Origin: Firmicutes bacterium UBA5227
GTDB lineage: Bacteria; Bacillota; Clostridia; Tissierellales; Sedimentibacteraceae
NCBI GenBank assembly: GCA_002409285.1
Contig: DHUT01000014.1
Span: forward strand, 1 to 28,436
Reading direction: 5' to 3'
DNA: 28,436 bases
Under the pieces are notes generated by a model. The model was not told the DNA's origin. It saw only the letters and a program-made list of their open reading frames with translations, and searched no databases. Both the position numbers and the translations under genes were made by a program. The number at the start of each line of letters is the position of its first letter. Within the stretch, counting starts at the first letter, position 1. Below, piece after piece: positions 1-8,201 of the stretch.

Positions 1-54
1 TTGAAAACATTTTCGCATTAACTCAACGGTATAATTAAGAAAGGAGATATTTAC

Positions 55-996
55 ATGCGAAACTACATTTTGAAAAGACTGGGAATCGGGCTGTTGCTTC
101 TTTTCTGTGTATCCTTCCTGGTCTTTAGTATGATGTATATGATGCCGGGAGATCCCGTAACACTTATGGCAGGTCCTCTGGCAAAGGCTGAAAATTTAGA
201 GGGGTTAAGACATCAGTACGGTCTTGACAGACCTTTGTTGGTGCAATATGCTGACTGGATGAAAAAAATGATCTTCGAGGGTGATTTTGGTATTTCTTAC
301 AAGTACAGAATAGATGTTGCGGCATTGCTCAAAAAGGCTATACCCATAAGTCTTAAGCTTACAGCAACAACTTTAGTCATAGCCGAAGCTGTTGCAATAC
401 CACTGGGACTTATGTGTGCCTTTAAGAAGGATACCTTGTTTGACAGAATAACAGTCAACACAACCTTAATTCTCACAGCCATACCTTCATTCTGGCTTGC
501 GGTATTTATGATGCTGATTTTTGCAGTCAAGCTTAAATGGTTTCCTTTAAGCGGATTCGAGTCCTGGCGAAATTATGTGCTTCCTGTAGCAACAGGAGTA
601 ACAGGCGGACTGGCTGGCACCATAAGACTTACTAAATCCGAAGCTTTGGAGGTTTTAAGAGAAAAGTATGTAACAACTGCTTATGCCAAGGGCTTGGATC
701 GTAAGACAGTACTTACAAAGCATGTTTTGCGTAATTCATTAATTGTAATTACGGTGAATCTTTTCATGTCGTTTCCATGGCTGATTTCCGGATATATAAT
801 AATAGAAAAAATATTCGGCATACCGGGCATGGGGAGCTTATTGGTAAATTCAATAATTTATCAGGATTTTAATGTTGTACAGGCAATTATAATGATAGTT
901 ACTGTATTGACAATAATATGCAACATATTAAGTGATGTTGTACTGGGAATGTTAGACCCCAGAATCAGAATTTCAGTAACAGGCGGTGACAAATAA
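55..996 (+). CDS. Peptide ABC transporter permease, DppB/OppB type
   Basis: Membrane-spanning subunit of a dipeptide/oligopeptide importer. The 313-residue protein has an N-terminal membrane anchor (about residues 9-30) with the family-typical MMPGDP motif just after it, then a block of five further hydrophobic segments. The cytoplasmic EAA-type coupling loop is visible as EALEVLREKYVTTAYAKGLDRK (about 202-223), ending in the A-x-A-K-G-L signature of this family. The start follows an AAGGAGAT ribosome site eight bases upstream. The stop codon overlaps the next start by one base (TAATG), so the two permeases are translationally coupled. Length and motif order fit the family. The substrate cannot be read from the permease; di/oligopeptide is most likely, nickel or another small ligand is possible. 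Confidence 0.93.
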   Translation: MRNYILKRLGIGLLLLFCVSFLVFSMMYMMPGDPVTLMAGPLAKAENLEGLRHQYGLDRPLLVQYADWMKKMIFEGDFGISYKYRIDVAALLKKAIPISLKLTATTLVIAEAVAIPLGLMCAFKKDTLFDRITVNTTLILTAIPSFWLAVFMMLIFAVKLKWFPLSGFESWRNYVLPVATGVTGGLAGTIRLTKSEALEVLREKYVTTAYAKGLDRKTVLTKHVLRNSLIVITVNLFMSFPWLISGYIIIEKIFGIPGMGSLLVNSIIYQDFNVVQAIIMIVTVLTIICNILSDVVLGMLDPRIRISVTGGDK

Positions 997-1844
997 TGAA
1001 CGACAGTCCATTAAAGGAATTTTTAAGTTCCTGTTATAAAAATGTAAATTTCATGATTGGCTTTATAATTGTATTAAGCATAATTATACTGGCAATATTT
1101 GCAGACCAGATTGCTCCTTACGGATATGATGAAGCACATCCGCAGGATATACTGGTCGGACCTTCTTCACAATACTTATTCGGCACAGATAACATGGGAA
1201 GAGATTTATTCAGCCGAATAGTTTACGGAACAAGAATTACTCTTAAGGTTGCCCTTATCGGTGCTGGTCTTGAACTTATTTTAGGTGTGACCATAGGTCT
1301 TATATGTGGATACTTCGGCGGTTTTTGGGACAGAGCATTAACATTTATAGCTGACATGACCTGGTGTATACCGGGAATGATTATGGCTCTTGCTGTTGTT
1401 ACCATCATCGGATCGGGACTGACAAACGCAATAATAGCGATTGCACTGGTAGGCTGGGCCTCCTATGCAAGAATGGTTCGTGCAAAAACAATGTCCATAA
1501 AAAACCAGGCGTTTATTGAAACGGGCATATCTTTCGGTGAGAGTTCGCCTTCCATAATGTTCAGGTACATTCTGCCGAATATTATTCCGGTTTTAATTGT
1601 AACAATTTCCATGGAATTGCCGGGAATTGTTATGTCAACCACTACACTTAGCTTTCTTGGGGTAGGTTCACAGCCTCCGTCACCTGACTGGGGACTGATG
1701 GTATCCGAAGGAATAAACTTCATATCCAGGGGACCTTGGCTTTGTATTTTCCCCGGACTTGCACTTATTTACACGGTATTTGGATTTAATGTACTGGGTG
1801 AAGGACTTCGTGATTTGCTTGACCCAAGAATGAAATCACAGTAA
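996..1844 (+). CDS. Peptide ABC transporter permease, DppC/OppC type
   Basis: Second membrane subunit of the importer, 282 residues. The family hallmarks are present: an N-terminal transmembrane segment (about 20-40), then an extracytoplasmic stretch with HPQDILVGPSSQYLFGTDNMGRDLFSRIVYG, the highly conserved L-F-G-T-D-x-x-G-R-D signature, and about five more membrane helices. The coupling loop is near 160-180, and the protein ends with the DLLDPRMKS tail typical of DppC. The ATG shares its A with the upstream TAA. The next gene begins 11 bases downstream behind its own AAGGAGG, so this is one operon. Confidence 0.93.
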   Translation: MNDSPLKEFLSSCYKNVNFMIGFIIVLSIIILAIFADQIAPYGYDEAHPQDILVGPSSQYLFGTDNMGRDLFSRIVYGTRITLKVALIGAGLELILGVTIGLICGYFGGFWDRALTFIADMTWCIPGMIMALAVVTIIGSGLTNAIIAIALVGWASYARMVRAKTMSIKNQAFIETGISFGESSPSIMFRYILPNIIPVLIVTISMELPGIVMSTTTLSFLGVGSQPPSPDWGLMVSEGINFISRGPWLCIFPGLALIYTVFGFNVLGEGLRDLLDPRMKSQ

Positions 1845-1855
1845 AGGAGGTCAAC

Positions 1856-2827
1856 ATGAACGAGGAATTATTAAAGCTAAACAAATTATGTGTGGATTAC
1901 AAGGTTAAGGGCGGATACCTGTCTGCGGTTAAAAATGTTTCTTTTTCTATAAACAAAGGAGAGATTTTTGCTATTGTAGGTGAATCAGGATGTGGCAAAT
2001 CCACCATAGCCCACTCAATCCTGCATCTTTTACCGGAGCATAATGAAGTAATAAAGGGAAATATATATTTTAAGGGTTCAGACATAAACCAGTTTACGGA
2101 GAAACAGCTTGAGGGCATACGAGGAAGAGATATAGGAATGATATTCCAGAACCCTCTTGATTCACTTAACCCGGTGTATACCACAGGATTTCAGGTAGCA
2201 GAGGGAATAATGCTTGACAATGTTTCTAAGATTGATGCATGGAACAGGGTTGTACAGCTATTCAAGGATGTTAAAATGCCTGATGCCGAAAAACGTGCCG
2301 AAAGCTATCCTCACGAGCTTTCAGGCGGAATGAGACAGAGAGTTATGATTGCAATGATGCTTGCCAGGATGCCTGAGCTTCTGATTGCAGATGAACCGAC
2401 AACGGCTCTTGATGTTACAATCGAAGCACAGATTTTGAATATAATAAAGGAACTCAGGGATAAACACAATACAGCAGTAATGCTTATTACCCACAACTTT
2501 GGTCTGGTTGCCGAGGTTGCCGACATGGTTGCCGTAATGTATGCGGGAGAAGTTGTTGAACAGGGAACTGTATATGACATATTTGACAACCCAAAGCACC
2601 CTTACACAACTCTTTTAATGAAGGCTTTGCCGAGAAAAACAAAAAAAGAAGGTCGTCTTCAGACAATTGGCGGAAGTGTTCCGAGACTTACAGAAAACAA
2701 ACCCGGATGCAGGTTTGAAAACAGATGCCCATATGCCATGGATGTATGTAAGAATCAGGATCCTGCAGAATATAATGTTACGGATTCACATACCTACAGT
2801 TGCCATCTGGGCAAGGAGGTGAAATAA
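1856..2827 (+). CDS. Peptide ABC transporter ATP-binding protein, DppD/OppD type
   Basis: First of two nucleotide-binding subunits of the importer, 323 residues. The Walker A motif GESGCGKST lies at about 42-50. The ABC signature LSGGMRQRV and Walker B LLIADEPTTALD follow, with the switch histidine in LITHNF. The C-terminal extension (about 265-323) carries four cysteines in the pattern GCRFENRCPYAMDVC ... YSCHL. In OppD-type ATPases this extension has been reported to hold an iron-sulfur cluster; all four cysteines are present here. Its stop overlaps the start of the next ATPase by one base. Length is typical. Confidence 0.94.
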   Translation: MNEELLKLNKLCVDYKVKGGYLSAVKNVSFSINKGEIFAIVGESGCGKSTIAHSILHLLPEHNEVIKGNIYFKGSDINQFTEKQLEGIRGRDIGMIFQNPLDSLNPVYTTGFQVAEGIMLDNVSKIDAWNRVVQLFKDVKMPDAEKRAESYPHELSGGMRQRVMIAMMLARMPELLIADEPTTALDVTIEAQILNIIKELRDKHNTAVMLITHNFGLVAEVADMVAVMYAGEVVEQGTVYDIFDNPKHPYTTLLMKALPRKTKKEGRLQTIGGSVPRLTENKPGCRFENRCPYAMDVCKNQDPAEYNVTDSHTYSCHLGKEVK

Positions 2828-3825
2828 TGAGCGAACCCATTATTGAATTAAATAACCTGAAAAAATATTTTGCAATAAATAACGGAGTATTAGCTAAAAA
2901 TTCCTATGTCAAGGCTGTGGATGATGTAACTCTTACAGTAAACAAGGGTGAAATCATGGGTCTTGTAGGTGAATCGGGGAGTGGAAAAACTACTCTTGCA
3001 AGAGTTATATTGAATCTTACCAAACCTACGGACAGCCACGTTACATTTGACGGAGTAAATCTGTCAAAGGCAACCAGAAAGGAAATGAAAAAATTCAGAA
3101 CAGAGGTTGCGGTAGTTTTTCAGGATCCTGCTTCAAACCTTAATCCCAGAGACACGGTTATGGGTTCCATAACCAGACCTTTGATACTTCACGGAATGTC
3201 AAAAAAAGAAGCGGATAAAAAGGCTCTTGAAGCTCTTGAGCAGGTGAAAATGGATTCAAGGTATCTTAACAGCTACCCTCACCAGCTTTCGGGGGGTCAG
3301 TTGCAGCGTATTGCCATTGCAAGGGCATTAGTTCTTGATCCCAAGGTTATGATACTTGATGAACCTACATCAGCTCTTGATATTTCAGTACAAGCTCAAA
3401 TATTGAATCTGCTGCTGGATTTGCAGGAAAATCTGGGACTTACCTACCTTGTAATTACCCATGACCTGAATGTTATACGCTATATCAGCGACAGAATTGC
3501 AGTAATGTACCTGGGTAAGCTGGTAGAACTGGGAACAACCGAGGAAGTTATAGATAATCCGAAACATCCGTATACAATGGGATTGATGGCGGCTTCCCCA
3601 ATTTTGAACCCTCATGAAAGAAACAGAGAAAAGCATCTGATGCAGGGAGACCCGGGAAGCCTGATAAATCTTCCCACAGGATGTCATTTCCATCCCAGAT
3701 GCCCCTATGCAACTGAACGTTGTAAAAAGGAGGTTCCTAAGGATATAATCTTTCCGGACGGACACCAGGTTAACTGTTTTTTATATGATGAAAAGAATAA
3801 AACAACAAGCGAATATACCGGATAG
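2827..3825 (+). CDS. Peptide ABC transporter ATP-binding protein, DppF/OppF type
   Basis: Second nucleotide-binding subunit, 332 residues from the ATG at 2827. That start is preferred over an in-frame TTG at 2800 because AAGGAGG lies seven bases ahead and the ATG forms a TAATG overlap with the upstream stop. Walker A GESGSGKTT is at about 48-56. The signature LSGGQLQRIAIARAL and Walker B VMILDEPTSALD are intact. The N terminus (MSEPIIELNNLKKYF, then a 15-20 residue insert before VKAVDDV) is typical of DppF. The C-terminal cysteine motif GCHFHPRCPYATERC ... VNCFL is present, as in its partner. It should form the ATPase heterodimer with the DppD-type protein. Confidence 0.94.
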   Translation: MSEPIIELNNLKKYFAINNGVLAKNSYVKAVDDVTLTVNKGEIMGLVGESGSGKTTLARVILNLTKPTDSHVTFDGVNLSKATRKEMKKFRTEVAVVFQDPASNLNPRDTVMGSITRPLILHGMSKKEADKKALEALEQVKMDSRYLNSYPHQLSGGQLQRIAIARALVLDPKVMILDEPTSALDISVQAQILNLLLDLQENLGLTYLVITHDLNVIRYISDRIAVMYLGKLVELGTTEEVIDNPKHPYTMGLMAASPILNPHERNREKHLMQGDPGSLINLPTGCHFHPRCPYATERCKKEVPKDIIFPDGHQVNCFLYDEKNKTTSEYTG

Positions 3826-3880
3826 TTATCTATCGTATATTATATATTTTAAAAAATTATTTAAATCTTAGGAGGAAAAA

Positions 3881-5506
3881 ATGAGTAAGAAAAGAATACT
3901 GAGCTTTGTTTTAACTGCAGCTATGGTTCTTTCTGCCCTTACCGGATGTGGTGGTAACGGCAATGATTCTAACAATAACGCAAACAGCGGCGGAAGCACA
4001 GGAGGCAAAACTCTTATTGTTCGTGACGGAGCATGGGAGGGAACAGATGTTTTCCAAGTATCATGGTGGACTGACATGCAGTGCCTGATTGGAGATACTA
4101 TACTTGAAAAGGATCCTGAAACAGGTGATGCTCTTCCCGGAATTGCATCAGAGCAGAAATGGAGCGATGATGGACTTACATGGACTCTTACATTCCCTGA
4201 GGGTATGTATTATTCAACAGGAGAACAGGTTGAACCGGAGGATTTCATAGCAAGTGTTGAATACGGCTTGAAAGTAAGCCCATATTCAGACGGCTACAAA
4301 TGTATTGAATCCATGGAAGTTGACGGACGTGATGTAATTGTTCACCTTAGTGAATATCAGGCAGACATGCTGTACAATTTCCAAACTTCATTTATCGCAC
4401 TTATCGATAAAGATGAAATAGACAATATGTCTTCCGACGATATGCTTTGGGGATGTCATCCTTACGGAGCGTACTATGTTGATGATTATCAGCCGGGAGC
4501 TTACGCTACATTAAAGGTTAACGAAGGATATAAGACCAACAATCCAAATCTTAAAAACCAGGGTGTACCTCCGATTAAAGATATAAAGGTAGTATTTACA
4601 GGAGAGGCTTTTACACAGGCTCAGGGCATCCAGAATGGAGATTATGATGTACTTGCATCTGTTCCGGCAGAATATTATGATGAGCTGAATAAGGCAGACA
4701 GTGTTGAAGTAGTTCCGGCATCCGGTGCTGAGGTACATTACACAGAGCTTAATATGGCTGATCCGCTTTTCCAGGATATTAATGCTCGTAAGGCAGTTAT
4801 ACACGCCATCAGCAGAGATAACCTCGGAGTTTATCTGAGTGTATTCGAAAAACCGGCGTACAGCCTTGTCCTTTCAAAATGTTTGAACTACTCAGAGGAT
4901 GCTGTTGACTATTACAAACAAAATTACGGATATGACGTTGAATTATCAAAGAAACTTCTTGCAGATGCAGGCTGGACTGATACAAATAACGATGGTTTTG
5001 TTGATAAGGATGGTCAGAATTTTACATTTGAGTTTGACTGCAGAGATGATGAAGTAGCTAAGAAAGCTGCTCAGTCCATACAGCTTGACTTAAAAGCTGT
5101 GGGAATAGATATGCAAATAAAAACACAAAACTGGTCATATGTTAACCAGGATGTGGTAGACGGTAACTTCCAGATGGCATACCTGGGTCTTGGCTGGGGA
5201 GAACCATTCCTCTTAATGGATAACTTCTGCAGCAGAAATCCTGAGAAAACCAACCCTGATCCTGAAAACTATAATGCAATGGTTAAAGCAGCAAGAGGTA
5301 CAGTTGATTATGATGAGAGAACAAAGATGATTACAGAGCTTCAGGAAAAATTGTTTGATTATGCAACAATTATTCCTCTTATAGACAATGAAGGCTTCAG
5401 ATGCTGGAGATCTGAAATCAAAGGTATTGTTCACACTCCAACAGGAGGCTTCTACCTTGGTGATGTAGTTACAGATGCAGACGGAAACTTCAGAAACGTT
5501 CAATAA
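3881..5506 (+). CDS. Peptide ABC transporter substrate-binding lipoprotein (SBP family 5)
   Basis: Extracytoplasmic binding protein expected to deliver peptides to the importer. The 541-residue protein has a lipoprotein signal: basic MSKKR, a hydrophobic core, then LTGC with the lipidated cysteine at 23, followed by a Gly/Asn/Ser linker to about residue 45. The mature part follows the DppA/OppA pattern: EKDPETGDALPGIASEQKWSDDGLTWTL, then the P-E-D-F-I-A-S-V-E-Y motif, then YSEDAVDYYKQNYGYDVELSKKLLADAGW. An acidic DTNNDGFVDKDG loop (about 367-378) resembles those in many family-5 proteins. The ribosome site is AGGAGGAAAAA. The gene is last in the operon, 55 bases after the ATPase, and ends at a strong shared terminator. 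The ligand is not determinable from sequence. Confidence 0.93.
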   Translation: MSKKRILSFVLTAAMVLSALTGCGGNGNDSNNNANSGGSTGGKTLIVRDGAWEGTDVFQVSWWTDMQCLIGDTILEKDPETGDALPGIASEQKWSDDGLTWTLTFPEGMYYSTGEQVEPEDFIASVEYGLKVSPYSDGYKCIESMEVDGRDVIVHLSEYQADMLYNFQTSFIALIDKDEIDNMSSDDMLWGCHPYGAYYVDDYQPGAYATLKVNEGYKTNNPNLKNQGVPPIKDIKVVFTGEAFTQAQGIQNGDYDVLASVPAEYYDELNKADSVEVVPASGAEVHYTELNMADPLFQDINARKAVIHAISRDNLGVYLSVFEKPAYSLVLSKCLNYSEDAVDYYKQNYGYDVELSKKLLADAGWTDTNNDGFVDKDGQNFTFEFDCRDDEVAKKAAQSIQLDLKAVGIDMQIKTQNWSYVNQDVVDGNFQMAYLGLGWGEPFLLMDNFCSRNPEKTNPDPENYNAMVKAARGTVDYDERTKMITELQEKLFDYATIIPLIDNEGFRCWRSEIKGIVHTPTGGFYLGDVVTDADGNFRNVQ

Positions 5507-5522
5507 TAAGCAAAAATTATAC

Positions 5523-5563
5523 AAAACAAATAAGCAGAGGATTATCCCCTGCTTATTTGTTTT
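5523..5563. terminator. Bidirectional terminator between the peptide importer and the P1 peptidase
   Basis: Long hairpin. The left arm at 5523-5540 pairs with 5546-5563 over about 17 of 18 positions (one A-C mismatch) around a five-base loop. Runs of A and T on either side make it work in both directions. It lies 17 bases after the binding-protein stop and 11 bases after the end of the convergent peptidase gene. Confidence 0.85.
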
Positions 5564-5573
5564 ATTATATCAA

Positions 5574-6599
5574 TTATAAAAATTCCCTTAAACCCTTTAC
5601 TTCCTTTCCATTGAAACCAACGGTGGTTTCAGCATGGTACAAAGAGCTTATTACCGCTTCTTCAACAGCTTCTACAGATGCTTCAAAAACACGGTCTATA
5701 TTTTCATCATAAAACATCTTTGTCTCTATAATATCCGTATTGCTGTAATGAGGAAGCCTGTTAGCAGTAGTAAAGGCTATAGCTACATCACCGCTGCCGT
5801 TGCCCATGTAGGAACCTGTCCTTGCAAGAGATATGGAAGCTCGTTTTGCCACTCTTTTTAATTGTCTTTCAGAAAGGGGAATATCTGTAGCTATAATAAT
5901 AATAATCGAACCCTGATCCTTTTTATTGTTCTGTGCCTCCTTTATTCTTCGCCCTATGTGATCTCCGCCGATTGTCAAATTGCCGGAGCCTCCAAAGTTA
6001 GACATAACCATGGCACCCATGGTGTATTCTTTACCATCAATATCCAAAACCCTTGATGCAGAGCCCAAACCACCCTTAAACCCAAGACAGCACATTCCGG
6101 TTCCGCTGCCCACAGCCCCTTCCTCAAAAACATCAGAAGGTGAATTAAGAGCTTTGAATACGTCTTCTTCAGTTACATGAAGTCCGCGTATATCGTTTAA
6201 TGAACCATCATTACACTCTGTTACAACGCAATTAACAGTTCCTGTCGTAGTTCCTATATCCTTGTTTTGCTCAAGCATATACTTTGTCAATGCTGTTGCT
6301 GCAGTACCAATGCTGAGTGTATTAGTCATAACAATGGGAGTTTCTATCGTTCCCAGCTCCTCTATCTGTATCAGACCCATACTTTTACCAAATCCGTTCA
6401 AAACGGCTGCTCCTGCCATAACCTTATCTTGAAATATATTGCCTTCATGAGGAAAAATTACCGTAACTCCCGTATTAACATCCCCGTTTTGTATGGTAAC
6501 ACTCCCCACTTTCACGCCTTTTACATCTGTAATGAGATTTTTGCTGCCTTTCTTATACTTTTCATATAGATTTAATCCACTGTTACTTGGTAAACCCAT
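5574..6599 (-). CDS. P1-family aminopeptidase (DmpA/BapA-like, self-processing Ntn hydrolase)
   Basis: Homologue of DmpA L-aminopeptidase/D-esterase and beta-aminopeptidase BapA, which self-cleave before a serine that becomes the N-terminal nucleophile. In this 341-residue protein the expected Gly-Ser site is G230-S231, within DQGSIIIIIATD. A second conserved serine, S269 in GNGSGD, lies 38 residues later, the same spacing as Ser250/Ser288 in BapA. The family glycine-rich block GAVGSGTGMCCLGFKGGLGSASR (about 161-183) and the N-terminal LITDVKGVKVGSVTI are clear. There is no signal peptide, so it should be cytoplasmic. AGGAGG sits seven bases before the ATG. It faces the peptide importer convergently, and a sigma-54-type promoter lies upstream. 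Its substrate (alpha-, beta- or D-peptides) cannot be read from the sequence. Confidence 0.9.
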   Translation of the reverse strand: MGLPSNSGLNLYEKYKKGSKNLITDVKGVKVGSVTIQNGDVNTGVTVIFPHEGNIFQDKVMAGAAVLNGFGKSMGLIQIEELGTIETPIVMTNTLSIGTAATALTKYMLEQNKDIGTTTGTVNCVVTECNDGSLNDIRGLHVTEEDVFKALNSPSDVFEEGAVGSGTGMCCLGFKGGLGSASRVLDIDGKEYTMGAMVMSNFGGSGNLTIGGDHIGRRIKEAQNNKKDQGSIIIIIATDIPLSERQLKRVAKRASISLARTGSYMGNGSGDVAIAFTTANRLPHYSNTDIIETKMFYDENIDRVFEASVEAVEEAVISSLYHAETTVGFNGKEVKGLREFL

Positions 6600-6645
6600 A
6601 ATTGTGCCTCCTAAATATGATTTTCGCTATTCACTGTAAAATATG

Positions 6646-6663
6646 TAGCAATAATTATGCCAA
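6646..6663 (-). promoter_or_regulatory. Probable sigma-54 (-24/-12) promoter of the P1 peptidase gene
   Basis: On the minus strand the sequence is TTGGCATAATTATTGCTA. The -24 GG and -12 GC are separated by exactly ten bases, matching TTGGCA-N6-TTGCW. Transcription would start near 6636, leaving a leader of about 36 bases. No convincing sigma-A pair was found nearby. The core dinucleotides and flanks fit well; use in vivo is inference. Confidence 0.55.
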
Positions 6664-6721
6664 TCATTCACTGAAAATAAATGCCTTCCTCATAGCATAT
6701 ATGAATTGGATTTAATTAAAT

Positions 6722-6739
6722 AGGTTAAACTTCAAACCT
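6722..6739 (-). promoter_or_regulatory. Possible activator-binding dyad upstream of the sigma-54 promoter
   Basis: Inverted repeat AGGTT-N8-AACCT, centred about 95 bases upstream of the predicted transcription start. This is the usual distance for an enhancer-binding-protein site. The arms are only five bases, so it could be chance. Confidence 0.25.
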
Positions 6740-6839
6740 TTTTTTACATTTAATTACGTTTAATCCCATTAATATATTCACAGCCAAAATATTTTATTGA
6801 AATATCAGAGCATCAGACCGTTGTCATTCTGAATAAAAA

Positions 6840-8081
6840 TCAGTAGATTACAGTTTCAGGAATTTCCTCTTCGGATTTCAGGGGATCTTCATAATCGACC
6901 TCGACCTTGGATATTCTGTCAAATTTTTTTTCGATCTTGTTGGAGGTAATATGAATTTTATCCACATCGTCAGAAACCTTTTTGATATCCTTGGCAAGGG
7001 AATCCCATCTGTCTTTATAAAGCTTAAACTCTCTTCCCAGCTTGTTAAGCTCTTCGTGAATTACGCCCGCATATTTTTCTCTCTCCATGTTTCTCATAAC
7101 AACCTGTACTGTAGACAGTACAGACATCAGTGTTGTGGGAGAAGCAATCCATATTCTTTTAGCAGATGCATAATCGATTAAGTCCTGGTGGTATGCGTTT
7201 ATCTCCGCAAATATTGCTTCCGCAGGTAAAAACATTATTGCTTGCTCTGAGGTTTCGCCTCCTATTATGTACTTTGATGAAATATCATTTATATGCTTTT
7301 TTACATTTGTTTTAAAATCTCGTTCATAGGTCTTTCTTTCCGGCTCAGATATACTTTTATCAATCATTCTCTGATAATTTTCCAGGGGGAATTTCGAATC
7401 TACACAGAGCTTCCCCACAGGTTGGGGAATATACAGCACCGCATCTGCTATTGTACCATTTGGAAGCTTTTTCTGCAGCTCATATATTTTGCTGTTATTT
7501 TCACCAAAAACTGATGATAGTATATGGTTAAGCTGCACTTCTCCGAAGGTTCCCCTGCTCTTTTTGTCTGTGAGAATATCCTGCAATGACACAATGTTAG
7601 TTGACAGACTGTCGATCTTTTTCTGCGCCTCATCTATTTTTGAGAGTCTTTCCAGAACATTTGCGAATGTTTTGTTGGTTTTCTCAAATCCTTCGTTCAG
7701 CCTTTCCTCGACACGCACATTTATTTTATCTAAATTTGAACCAACCTTATCGTTTAATGACGAGAAATTATTATTTAGTGTTCTTGATGTTTCATTGCTG
7801 AAGTTCATAAATGCTTCAGTCATTTTATTTGTATTTCTCTCTAACTTTTCAACTGTTTCCAGCTTATTTGAAAGCATTTCTTTAAGCTGCTTTTGCTCTG
7901 AATCAGCTATTTTTTTAGAAACAGCATCTGTCAGGTTAAGGTTGTTTTGACCTAAGCTTATTTTCATCTCAGAAATTATGTGTTCTTCCATTCCTCTTCC
8001 GGATGATTTAATTAAAAGTAATATATTTAATATTATTGATATTATTGATATTACAAGCAAAACAATTATTAAAGTATCCAT
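6840..8081 (-). CDS. rmuC: DNA recombination protein RmuC
   Basis: RmuC-family protein. The family was linked in E. coli to limiting inversion between short inverted repeats and has a nuclease-like core. The 413-residue protein has an N-terminal membrane anchor (about 4-25), a long predicted coiled coil rich in E, K, N and L (about 40-165), and the RmuC core (about 175-345) with SRGTFGEVQLNHIL, KLCVDSKFPLENY and EQAIMFLPAEAIFAEINAY. The tail is acidic. The start has GAGGAGGG just upstream. It has its own likely promoter and stands alone between the lipoprotein gene and the peptidase. No clear terminator was seen after it, so some read-through toward 6600 is possible. Confidence 0.93.
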   Translation of the reverse strand: MDTLIIVLLVISIISIILNILLLIKSSGRGMEEHIISEMKISLGQNNLNLTDAVSKKIADSEQKQLKEMLSNKLETVEKLERNTNKMTEAFMNFSNETSRTLNNNFSSLNDKVGSNLDKINVRVEERLNEGFEKTNKTFANVLERLSKIDEAQKKIDSLSTNIVSLQDILTDKKSRGTFGEVQLNHILSSVFGENNSKIYELQKKLPNGTIADAVLYIPQPVGKLCVDSKFPLENYQRMIDKSISEPERKTYERDFKTNVKKHINDISSKYIIGGETSEQAIMFLPAEAIFAEINAYHQDLIDYASAKRIWIASPTTLMSVLSTVQVVMRNMEREKYAGVIHEELNKLGREFKLYKDRWDSLAKDIKKVSDDVDKIHITSNKIEKKFDRISKVEVDYEDPLKSEEEIPETVIY

Positions 8082-8102
8082 GACACCCTCCTCGTCCTTA
8101 TA

Positions 8103-8131
8103 ATATTAACTCATAATCGAACATTTGTCCA
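8103..8131 (-). promoter_or_regulatory. Possible sigma-A promoter of rmuC
   Basis: On the minus strand, TGGACA (8126-8131) and TAATAT (8103-8108) are 17 bases apart, ending about 20 bases before the rmuC start codon. The -35 matches 5 of 6 and the -10 matches 4 of 6. The position, downstream of the previous gene's hairpin, is sensible. Confidence 0.4.
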
Positions 8132-8150
8132 TCTGAATTTCAAAATTAAA

Positions 8151-8175
8151 GAACGACATGCATCGTTCCCTGAAA
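8151..8175 (-). terminator. Weak terminator-like hairpin after the DUF4015-like lipoprotein gene
   Basis: GAACGA (8151-8156) pairs with TCGTTC (8163-8168) around a six-base loop. On the minus strand a short T-rich tail follows. The stem is only six pairs, so efficiency is doubtful. Confidence 0.35.
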
Positions 8176-8201
8176 TTATAATTGATTTATTGATTTATTG
8201 A

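Noticed and set aside
30..35. TATAAT just upstream of the first permease gene as its promoter -10
   Set aside because: The only TTGAAA (1-6) is 23 bases away, and transcription would begin at the ribosome site itself. The real promoter is probably before the window.
2800..2826. Upstream TTG start for the second ATPase gene
   Set aside because: The ATG at 2827 has AAGGAGG at ideal distance and forms the TAATG coupling seen elsewhere in this operon.
3821..3834. GATAG-TTAT-CTATC hairpin after the DppF-type gene as a terminator
   Set aside because: The stem is only five weak pairs with no T-run; at most it is a minor intercistronic structure before the binding-protein gene.
5634..6180. Several plus-strand open frames opposite the P1 peptidase
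   Set aside because: They are shadows of the peptidase coding sequence, lack ribosome sites and show no recognisable motifs.
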